46,812 nucleotides of DNA from Micavibrio sp. UBA6929 (GTDB lineage Bacteria; Pseudomonadota; Alphaproteobacteria; Micavibrionales; Micavibrionaceae): NCBI GenBank assembly GCA_002448815.1, contig DKAJ01000004.1, forward strand, positions 58,382 through 105,193, read 5' to 3'. Within the stretch, counting starts at the first letter, position 1; each line of letters starts with the position of its first letter. This document shows positions 6,710 to 13,191 of this stretch, piece after piece. Under the pieces are notes generated by a model that was not told the DNA's origin, searched no databases, and saw nothing but the letters and a program-made list of their open reading frames with translations. The position numbers and the translations under genes were made by a program.

Positions 6710-7228
6710 TCACACCTCATTACATTTATTGATTTCAAATTCTAAAGTTGAATGTTCGATGGAATGATGGTCATGAAGCATGGTTTTAGGTGCTTCTTTA
6801 TCGTTTCCATCGCATCCATATTCGAGAGAACAACATGCACCTCCAGCGCATTGCTCTGCTCGTCAAGCTGCCAGACATGAACATGATGAACATTCTCGAC
6901 GCCCTCAATATCTTCCATGGCGGCAGTAATTTTATTGATGCTGACATCCTCTGGCGTTCCTTCCATTAACAGGTGAATGACCTTCGGAATTTCTGCAAAA
7001 CCGTGATAAAGAACATATCCGGCGGCTTGCGGCCTATGCGAATAGCCACCAACGCTATAAGCAGTGAGGCCGCATCACTAAAATTATGTAGGGCATCGGC
7101 GATCAGCGATAAACTGCCGGATATTATGCCGCCGATGACTTGCGCCACTGTCAGCAATATGTCGCCCACCATAGGCGACGTTCTCCTATTTCAGACGGAT
7201 CTCCGTGGTGATGATGTCCATGTCCCAT
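6710..7228 (-). pseudogene. CDF (CzcD-like) metal exporter, broken
   Basis: Pieces of one cation diffusion facilitator are readable in three frames. From 7228 comes a His-rich start (MGHGHHHHGDPSEIGERRLWWAT). A frame change near 7178 leads into VGDILLTVAQVIGGIISGSL and SLIADALHNFSDAASLL (TM1-2 with the H-x3-D site). Then an internal deletion at about 7005 joins this to the cytoplasmic domain (EIPKVIHLLMEGTPEDVS...VHHVHVWQLD). A last shift near 6775 gives the natural tail LHDHHSIEHSTLEFE, with a stop at 6710-6712. TM3-TM6 are missing, so it cannot transport. It starts 2 bp after the preceding CDF stop and was once the last gene of that operon. Confidence 0.85.
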
Positions 7229-7230
7229 AT

Positions 7231-7854
7231 TTACTTTCCTTTTTTAAGTTCGGACAAGGCTTGTCGCGTGATTTTGATCGATGAGTGCATGAACAATCCG
7301 GCGATCACGAAGGCAACGATAATGTCTGGCCAGATTGTTCCGGTGGCAAAAACGCCAGCCCCAGCAATCATGACGGCAATATTGCCGATGGCATCATTAC
7401 GGCTGCACAGCCAAACCGAGCGGACATTGGAGTCACCATCACGGTATTTCATGAGAAGCATGACGCTGACCATATTCGCCGCAAGAGCCATTAAGCCTAT
7501 CGCGCCCATAGTGAATGGTTCTGGCTCACCCGTAACGAAAACGCGATAAAGCGTGAAGCCAAGCACAAAAATTGCCATTGCGCCCAGGCTCAATCCTTTG
7601 AGCAAGGCTATTAGGGATCTTGTTTTTAGTGGTTTCCCGATCACCAGAAGCGTTGCGGCATAGGTGGCGGCGTCACCAAGGAAATCCAGTGCGTCCGCTT
7701 TCAGAGCTGTGGAATCGGCCAGAAAGCCCGCCACGCTCTCGACCAGAAACATGGCAAAGTTAATGGATACAACCGCCCATAAAATCTTTTTGTAGGTATC
7801 CGAAAGCCCTTCAAAGGTGACGTTGCCGCATGAGTCCCCGCACTTATCAGCCAT
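7231..7854 (-). CDS. Short CDF-family cation transporter
   Basis: A 207-residue membrane protein with about six hydrophobic segments. The start MADKCGDSCGN carries two cysteines, a likely metal-docking tail. TM2 has DALDFLGD, giving D-x3-D, and TM5 has SRNDAIGN, giving D-x3-N, where zinc-type CDF proteins use H-x3-D in one or both helices. The usual C-terminal cytoplasmic domain is absent: the protein ends at LSELKKGK after TM6. Short CDF-like proteins of this kind often sit next to lspA in mobile metal-resistance clusters, as here. The start at 7854 has GGGGGA 8 nt upstream and overlaps lspA by 8 nt. Metal specificity is uncertain; it may still work as an inner-membrane exporter. Confidence 0.8.
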   Translation of the reverse strand: MADKCGDSCGNVTFEGLSDTYKKILWAVVSINFAMFLVESVAGFLADSTALKADALDFLGDAATYAATLLVIGKPLKTRSLIALLKGLSLGAMAIFVLGFTLYRVFVTGEPEPFTMGAIGLMALAANMVSVMLLMKYRDGDSNVRSVWLCSRNDAIGNIAVMIAGAGVFATGTIWPDIIVAFVIAGLFMHSSIKITRQALSELKKGK

Positions 7855-8362
7855 TATTTGTCCCCCTAATTTTTTGATGTTCTGGGGCTTTAAAAAACTC
7901 ATAAAACATGAGTAGCGCTATGCCGCTGACAATGGCGCTGTCGGTTATATTAAAGGCGGGCCAGTGATAGCCATAGGCATGGAAATCCAGAATGTCGATC
8001 ACATGCCCATAGGCCAGTCGCTCAAACGTGTTACCGAGCGCACCGCCGATAATCAGGCCAAGCGCGACACTGACCCATAGGGATTGTGTCCGCAGCAGCC
8101 AGATAAAGAAAAAACCTGTAATGATAAAGGCAAAGGCGGAAAGCAGCCATTTGCCATACGCCAAGCCCTGCAACATGCCGAAACTGATACCGTCATTGCC
8201 TGTCCAGACCAGATTAAAAAACGGGGTAACTTTTACAAAACCCCCCGTGTCCTGCAAATAAAGCGAAACAGCCTGTTCGGTTAGGCGGTCTATCACAACA
8301 ACCAAAGCGGCCAGTATGAGCGCTATAACGAGTAAACGGTATTTTGAGAAAAAGCGTTTCAT
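7847..8362 (-). CDS. lspA: Lipoprotein signal peptidase LspA
   Basis: The 171-residue protein has four hydrophobic segments and the signal peptidase II blocks: VIDRLT near residue 24, FNLVWTGNDGISFG (49-62), GGALGNTFERL (106-116), VIDILDF (121-127) and FNITDSAI (137-144). The two catalytic aspartates, D123 and D141, are present. In the GNxxDR block the usual Asp is Glu (E114), a conservative change. It cleaves prolipoproteins in the inner membrane. This is probably a second copy carried by the island. lspA genes recur in mobile heavy-metal clusters, perhaps to mature lipoprotein outer-membrane factors. It overlaps the CDF gene and follows the previous gene by 1 nt. Confidence 0.9.
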   Translation of the reverse strand: MKRFFSKYRLLVIALILAALVVVIDRLTEQAVSLYLQDTGGFVKVTPFFNLVWTGNDGISFGMLQGLAYGKWLLSAFAFIITGFFFIWLLRTQSLWVSVALGLIIGGALGNTFERLAYGHVIDILDFHAYGYHWPAFNITDSAIVSGIALLMFYEFFKAPEHQKIRGTNNG

Positions 8363-8363
8363 G

Positions 8364-8894
8364 CTATATCCCTGGCCTGATAAACACTTTTAAAATGACC
8401 GCATCCTCGCCGCTGGCGGACTCCTTGCTTAAATGGATCACAGGTTCGGATAAAAGATAATGGCTGCGCGGGCTTTGATAAGATTTGTCACCATCAACAA
8501 CCAGCTCTGTCAGGTTCAACAGGCTTGTGCATTCTCCGGCCAGCGCTTCCTGTCCCGCCCGCAATAATTTAGCTTGTTCCTCCGCATTATCCGTGCGCCA
8601 GACAACCGAGTGAGACATAAGCTCCATATCGGATACAGGCTCCATCATAATGAGCGACATATATGATTTTTGATCGCCCAGCATCAAAGCAAACGGTGAA
8701 GCCTGCGCTCCTTCGCGGCCAACCTTCACATCAAAGAGCTTTATTGCTTCTGGAGATATTTCCGCAATTCCCTCTTCGTGTTCTTCTTCATGTTCTTCAT
8801 CTCCTGCAATGGCCGTAGAGATTGTTGCGGGTGTGAGTTGCCATGCAAAAAGCGCCAGCCCCAACACCAATATGGATAAGAATTTTTTATTCAT
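8364..8894 (-). CDS. Chimeric exported protein with CzcB-like start
   Basis: The 176-residue product starts with a signal peptide (MNKKFLSILVLGLALFAWQ, cleavage near AIA-GD). An acidic His/Glu-rich segment (EEHEEEHEEG) and ISPEAIKLFDVKVGREG follow, the typical opening of a CzcB membrane-fusion protein. After about residue 62 the sequence no longer resembles CzcB: the biotinyl-lipoyl, hairpin and barrel domains are absent, and about 115 residues of unrecognised sequence follow (PFALMLGDQKSYMSLIMMEP...). It overlaps czcC by 8 nt, exactly where czcB would lie, and no czcA follows. It may be a CzcB remnant fused to other sequence, or a distinct periplasmic protein. Confidence 0.65.
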   Translation of the reverse strand: MNKKFLSILVLGLALFAWQLTPATISTAIAGDEEHEEEHEEGIAEISPEAIKLFDVKVGREGAQASPFALMLGDQKSYMSLIMMEPVSDMELMSHSVVWRTDNAEEQAKLLRAGQEALAGECTSLLNLTELVVDGDKSYQSPRSHYLLSEPVIHLSKESASGEDAVILKVFIRPGI

Positions 8895-10170
8895 TGGTTT
8901 GTCCTTCTAAGTTTGCTTGAGAGAATTGTTCAATCAGGGGGCTATGTTTCCCCATTAGGAAATCGGTTTGTGCTTTGGCTTCATAAACGCTTAACAGGCT
9001 GTCGAGCCGTGCTTCGCGCACCTCATACAAAACGCGCTGTGCGTCCAGTAAATCGAGAAAACCAAAAGCACCACGGCCATACCCGTCATCGGCCTGGTCA
9101 TAGGCTTTTTGTGCGCTTGGTATGATTTCATTTTGATAGCGCTGCGCCTCGGCGAGAGAGGCCGCATAATTTTCCCATGTTTGAATTGCCGATTGCCGCA
9201 AAGCCAGCCCCGCCGCATAACTTTGCGCATCGGTCTTGATCATATTGGCCTTGGCTTCCTTTATGCCGCCTTGATTGCGGTTAAAAACAGGGAGCGGGAA
9301 TGAAACACCGGCCACCAATGCCGTGCTATCATTTTCATTGAAGCGGCGAACAGCCAACCCGAATGTCGGGTCTGGCACAGCTTGGGATCGTGCCAAATCC
9401 AAAGAAGACCGCGCTTGCATCTTGGCAAATTCTTGCGCTTTCATTTGCGGGGCGTTTTGAATGGCCTGTAAAAGCTGTTCTTTGTCCAGTAAGTCCGGCA
9501 GTGATCCAATATCAGCGTCCACGCTCATATCAGCGGTATTTATACCACCCAGCAATCGTGCAAGATCATTTTGCGCGGTGGCCAATTCCTGTTCGGCGCG
9601 GCGTTGCTCCACCTCTGCGGCGGCTTGTTCAATATCCGCTTTGGTGTGCTCAATCTCTGCGGCTCTGGCGGCTCCGACACGCTTTTTAACGATATCGTGG
9701 GTTTTATCGGCCAGCGCAAGACGTTTATCCGCCAAGGCTACACGTTCCTGTGCCACCGCCACACGCATAAAGGCGTAATCGGTTTCGGCGAGAAGGCTTA
9801 AGGCTTGTGCTTTGGCTTGCTGTTGAGTGATGCTGTAGGAGAAGCCAGCGACCTTTGTACGGTTGCTGCGTTTTCCGCCCAGCTCAATGGCCTGCTCAAT
9901 GCCGAGCGTAAATTCCGCGCCATCAAAGCCTTCATTTTCATCCTCTCCGGCAAAGTTTTCAATTTCAAAAACCGCATCGGGGTTTGGGGGGAGCGAGGCT
10001 TGCAATGTTGCGCCATCCGCCGCATCAATCGTCGCCAATGCCGCCTTATAGGTTGGGTTGTTCTGCAAAGCTCTCTGGAGTGCCGCCTGTTTATCCAGCG
10101 TCTCGGCTCCGACCAGTGTCGGTTGCCACAAAAGAACAGCCAACGCAGAGGTATAGAGTAATTTTTTCAT
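8887..10170 (-). CDS. CzcC-like outer membrane factor (TolC family)
   Basis: A 427-residue protein with a signal peptide (cleavage near VGA-ET) and two OEP repeats. The coiled-coil segments (RVALADKRLALADKTHDIVKKR and EVEQRRAEQELATAQNDLARLL) and the segment VPDPTFGLAVRRFNEND followed by FPLPVFNRNQGGIKEA are typical of CzcC-type factors for divalent metals. It would form the trimeric outer-membrane and periplasmic channel of an RND exporter. No intact CzcB or CzcA is present in this operon. It may be orphaned, or may borrow partners from elsewhere. The start has AGGAAAA upstream. It lies 135 bp after a small exported protein gene. Confidence 0.88.
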   Translation of the reverse strand: MKKLLYTSALAVLLWQPTLVGAETLDKQAALQRALQNNPTYKAALATIDAADGATLQASLPPNPDAVFEIENFAGEDENEGFDGAEFTLGIEQAIELGGKRSNRTKVAGFSYSITQQQAKAQALSLLAETDYAFMRVAVAQERVALADKRLALADKTHDIVKKRVGAARAAEIEHTKADIEQAAAEVEQRRAEQELATAQNDLARLLGGINTADMSVDADIGSLPDLLDKEQLLQAIQNAPQMKAQEFAKMQARSSLDLARSQAVPDPTFGLAVRRFNENDSTALVAGVSFPLPVFNRNQGGIKEAKANMIKTDAQSYAAGLALRQSAIQTWENYAASLAEAQRYQNEIIPSAQKAYDQADDGYGRGAFGFLDLLDAQRVLYEVREARLDSLLSVYEAKAQTDFLMGKHSPLIEQFSQANLEGQTNE

Positions 10171-10305
10171 CGTGTTTTCCTTTTTTGAGTCAATAAGGGG
10201 ATAAGGCGGTGCTCAAGCTCAAAGCGCAGTCTCAAAGAAATAAGGTCGCAAAACTGCTCCGCTTATGGCACAGGCCAAAAAGCGGATACACTACGCCTTA
10301 TAGAT

Positions 10306-10626
10306 TTATGATTTTGGGGGGCGTTTGAGGCCGTAAATAAAATCCGATACAGACAGAGTGGTATCGGGCATAAGCAGCTTTCCTTTACTTAAAGAAGCAA
10401 GGTCGCTATTTCCATGGGAAGTGTTGGCAGCGTGATGGGCGCAACATCCTACACAGAAAATATCGCTATCACTATTGCTCGAAGGATTGGAATCCTCTGG
10501 GTTGTCGGCATCTATGCTTATGGAGAGTTCCGATCCAGGAGCAATATCAGCATGAGCATTAGAGGCGCAGATTGTCATCGAGAAAATCATCGCAAATGCT
10601 GAAAATATTAAAATAAACCTGCTCAT
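10306..10626 (-). CDS. Small Cys/His-containing exported protein
   Basis: A 106-residue protein with a signal peptide (cleavage near AHA-DI) and a short CVGCCAHH cluster near residues 57-64, suitable for soft-metal binding. It ends SDFIYGLKRPPKS. The related leader protein at 19393-19785 has DFLYRPNVIRGPP at the matching place, so the two look like diverged members of one family. The DNA around the starts also resembles each other (GTACTTTCAAATTTATGAG here). I do not know a function. It heads the czcC-lspA-CDF gene set and may buffer or sense metal in the periplasm. No strong ribosome site precedes the ATG. Confidence 0.6.
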   Translation of the reverse strand: MSRFILIFSAFAMIFSMTICASNAHADIAPGSELSISIDADNPEDSNPSSNSDSDIFCVGCCAHHAANTSHGNSDLASLSKGKLLMPDTTLSVSDFIYGLKRPPKS

Positions 10627-10676
10627 AAATTTGAAAGTACCATTGAAATGTTAGAAACTCAATAATGAATCGCTGA

Positions 10677-11399
10677 TTAAAAATTTATCAGCATCCAGAA
10701 TCCCATTCCGGTCATCATGATATTTTCAGTTAATGATATAAATCCTAAAGGCACATTGCTGTTACCGCCAACACAAGCACATTTTAATTCTCTTTTATCA
10801 ATATAGACAGCCTTAAAAACTGAATATCCATTAATCGTAGCGATGAACATTGCTGCTGGTGCAGCTAAAATTGTTAAAAACCCTGAAAGCATGGCAACCC
10901 CCGAAAGCATTTCAACAAATGGATAAACATAGGAATATTTGACCCATTTTTGGGCTAAAATGTCATAGTTTAAAAATTGTAAGCTAAAGGCTTCTAAATC
11001 TCTCAATTTTTGTATTGCAAGCGCACACATGCTAAGGGCGATAAACAGCTCGATAACCCTAACAAGGTTTAGCTCCCCTAGTGCCCACGCAGTTGATAAC
11101 GCCATTAAAAAAGTCGTAGCAAAGATTGCAATAATTGGCTTGTATGTTGTGCCTTCTTGAACCTTACCAAAGAATTTTTTCAAATCATCATAACCGCCAA
11201 TACGCTTATCATCAATAAACGTCTGTGGTGTCGTCTGAACATCATGTTTCTCTTTGAATTTATCGGCTTCTTCCCGACTTGATAAATGACGATCTTCTAC
11301 CTCATAACCCTCATCTTTCAAAAGATCGATTGTTTTTAAACCGTAAGGACAAATATGCTTGTCCATAACCATACGATATACAGTTGCTTTTTTTGACAT
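10677..11399 (-). CDS. Glutaredoxin-MauE fusion membrane protein
   Basis: The 240-residue protein begins with a glutaredoxin fold (~1-80: ATVYRMVMDKHICPYGLKTIDLL, cis-proline loop in TTPQTF, then GGYDDL). The CPYC motif reads CPYG, leaving one cysteine (C17). The rest is a four-helix MauE/DoxX-like membrane domain, ending with a conserved cysteine pair (ELKCACVGGNSNVPLG, C207/C209) and a final helix. MauE-type proteins pass electrons across the membrane for disulfide handling. In copper operons such a protein could reduce or repair thiols of exported copper proteins. It is the last gene of the cus operon, 20 bp after the DUF2231 gene. Function in metal export is inferred. Confidence 0.8.
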   Translation of the reverse strand: MSKKATVYRMVMDKHICPYGLKTIDLLKDEGYEVEDRHLSSREEADKFKEKHDVQTTPQTFIDDKRIGGYDDLKKFFGKVQEGTTYKPIIAIFATTFLMALSTAWALGELNLVRVIELFIALSMCALAIQKLRDLEAFSLQFLNYDILAQKWVKYSYVYPFVEMLSGVAMLSGFLTILAAPAAMFIATINGYSVFKAVYIDKRELKCACVGGNSNVPLGFISLTENIMMTGMGFWMLINF

Positions 11400-11419
11400 T
11401 CCAATGCTCCTTTTTAAAT

Positions 11420-12007
11420 TTAATGGTCGTGAGTTCCGTGATCATGTGCAGACTCCATTTCAACACCATGATCGTTATGTTTATCAAGTTCCGTTGCCCC
11501 ATGATGGCCACCGCCTGCATCTTGCCCATGAGCATGGCTCCCATGACCGCCATCACCTGCAATTTCTGGCATACGCATAACACCCATGCCGTGACGGTAA
11601 ACGACTTCGCCGCCCTTATATCCAGTCACAGCCAACAGGCCAGAAGCCAGCAGGATCAAAACAACAAAGCCGGAGCTGACAGATTTTGCGCCGCGATGTT
11701 TGGCCAGCGACCAGAGCGCCAGAGCGCCGAATATGGACGCTGTGACCAGCGCCCAGTTCTTGTGATCGGTCATCGCTGCGTGGGCTGGCCCATCATGCGC
11801 CACGGTGTTATATGCATAGAAACCAGCCAAAACCGTACCCACTGTGATGCCTGCGCCAATCCAAAGATTCCAGCGCGCGACAATCAGAAGGTTCGGCCTC
11901 CTTAAGACCAATCCAGCCAAGTAGAGCAGCGCAGATAGGCTTAATAAAGCCACCGTGAAATGCACAAAAATCGGGTGCCAGTTTGGTATGATTTCTATGT
12001 CCATCAT
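11420..12007 (-). CDS. DUF2231 membrane protein with His-rich tail
   Basis: A 195-residue protein with four hydrophobic segments (from PIFVHFTVALLSLSALLYLA to SSGFVVLILLASGLLAVTGY). The HPIFVHFTVAL segment is typical of DUF2231, a family often found beside copper and redox genes. The last 45 residues are packed with histidines (HGSHAHGQDAGGGHHGA, AHDHGTHDH), a likely metal-binding tail. The biochemical role of the family is not known to me. It sits in the cus operon, 15 bp after the CusF-like gene. Confidence 0.82.
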   Translation of the reverse strand: MMDIEIIPNWHPIFVHFTVALLSLSALLYLAGLVLRRPNLLIVARWNLWIGAGITVGTVLAGFYAYNTVAHDGPAHAAMTDHKNWALVTASIFGALALWSLAKHRGAKSVSSGFVVLILLASGLLAVTGYKGGEVVYRHGMGVMRMPEIAGDGGHGSHAHGQDAGGGHHGATELDKHNDHGVEMESAHDHGTHDH

Positions 12008-12022
12008 TGTTTTAGTCCTTTC

Positions 12023-12724
12023 TTAGTGTTGGTGATCACCATGACCAGCTTCCGGCGTCATAATTTTTGTGATCCGGTAAACCTTGTCTTCGCCAAGCTC
12101 TACATGAAAATGAATGTCCTGTTCTGGCTTCAAAGTGCTCAAATCAACACCCTCTGCCACTGCTAAATCCATAGTCATTTTAGGCCATTTCAAAGCTGGT
12201 ATAGGTTCATGCGTAAGGTTGAGTTTATTATTCTCAGCATCAATACTGTGAACCACACCCTTACCCATGACCGCTGCGCTATCTTCTGACATATCATGGC
12301 CAGAATGATCCATTTTCCCATGGCTTGAATGATCCATAGGCATTTGCTTAATTTTTTGTTCTTGGGTGTCATTAGAAACGTAGTTTTTCATCGTTTCCTC
12401 ACTCTCGAAATAATAAACATTGTTACTTGAATCTACGGCAATAACAGCTTCGGCTTTATCAACTGAATTACCACTTACAGGGTCAATAGCTGAGCGTATT
12501 GCTTCATCATTTTTCAGTCTTTCCTCGCACATTGAGCAACATCCGTAATAAGTCTTATCTCCTACTGGAACGGAAATTTGCTCTTTATCAAAAACGCTGT
12601 CATTCACCATACAAATGTATTTTGATTCAATAATCTTGAGCTGATTTTTACTCATTGTAGTGTCTTCCGCGGCCATAGCGGGAAAAGCTATAAATGCCAT
12701 TAGTAATGTTAATATTATTCTCAT
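12023..12724 (-). CDS. Periplasmic YHS/TRASH-like + CusF fusion
   Basis: The 233-residue protein has a signal peptide (cleavage near AMA-AE). The first half has cysteines at 38, 62, 63 and 66 (YICMV...YYGCCSMCEERL), as in YHS/TRASH metal-binding modules. A His/Met linker follows (MDHSSHGKMDHSGHDM). Residues ~150-222 match CusF: H172, W180, M183 and M185 have the same spacing as the copper site of E. coli CusF (H36, W44, M47, M49). CusF carries Cu(I)/Ag(I) to the CusB adaptor in the periplasm, so this is probably the metallochaperone of the operon, with an added docking domain. I start it at 12724 (GGAGAAAAA upstream); it overlaps the channel gene by ATGA. Confidence 0.85.
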   Translation of the reverse strand: MRIILTLLMAFIAFPAMAAEDTTMSKNQLKIIESKYICMVNDSVFDKEQISVPVGDKTYYGCCSMCEERLKNDEAIRSAIDPVSGNSVDKAEAVIAVDSSNNVYYFESEETMKNYVSNDTQEQKIKQMPMDHSSHGKMDHSGHDMSEDSAAVMGKGVVHSIDAENNKLNLTHEPIPALKWPKMTMDLAVAEGVDLSTLKPEQDIHFHVELGEDKVYRITKIMTPEAGHGDHQH

Positions 12725-13191
12725 TGGTTTTTCTCCTTTAAGGTTATGGTTGGTAAATGAACATCCCACAGCTTTTGCACTGCAAAATATGTCACCATAA
12801 CAGACCATCCGATAAGGACGAGGCCGTTTAAAACCTGAACTCCGGTGATGAACTGCATAGCTCCATGCGGGAAAACATCGCCTATACCCAGCGATGAATA
12901 GGTGGCGGCTGAAAAATATATATAGCCAAAGAAATTATCGTGGGCGATACCGCTTAATGGTTCTGCTCCAAAAGTGTGCACCATTACCCAATAGACTGTG
13001 CCGTAAATCCAAACAGCTACCGTATGGGCAGAAAAAATTGCAACGACTAGGAAGAACATTAAAGGACGATTTCGCAAATTGCGTTTTGCAATAATCTTCA
13101 ACACAACCCCTAATATTTCATAAAAAATAGAAGTTGTTAAAAGCACTAAAGCAATACTAATGAAGATAGCTACAGGCATATTTTCGTACAT
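12721..13191 (-). CDS. Two-helix K+ channel-like protein
   Basis: About 156 residues with an N-terminal hydrophobic segment (AIFISIALVLLTTSIFYEILG), a second helix (PLMFFLVVAIFSAHTVAVWIYG), a pore loop (YFSAATYSSLGIGDVFP) and a last helix (GVQVLNGLVLIGWSVMVTYF). The pore sequence SSLGIGD lines up with the TVGYGD filter of potassium channels, with changes at the first positions. Ion selectivity is therefore not certain. No regulatory RCK domain follows. The gene is inserted between cusA and the cusF-like gene and overlaps both, so it is co-translated. It may balance charge or potential during copper export; this is inference. ATG 13191 overlaps the cusA stop; GTG 13194 is the alternative. Confidence 0.78.
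   Translation of the reverse strand: MYENMPVAIFISIALVLLTTSIFYEILGVVLKIIAKRNLRNRPLMFFLVVAIFSAHTVAVWIYGTVYWVMVHTFGAEPLSGIAHDNFFGYIYFSAATYSSLGIGDVFPHGAMQFITGVQVLNGLVLIGWSVMVTYFAVQKLWDVHLPTITLKEKNQ

Noticed and set aside
6742..7172. Two separate small genes in the CDF region
   Set aside because: Their sequences are consecutive parts of one CDF protein in shifted frames, so a single pseudogene explains them better.
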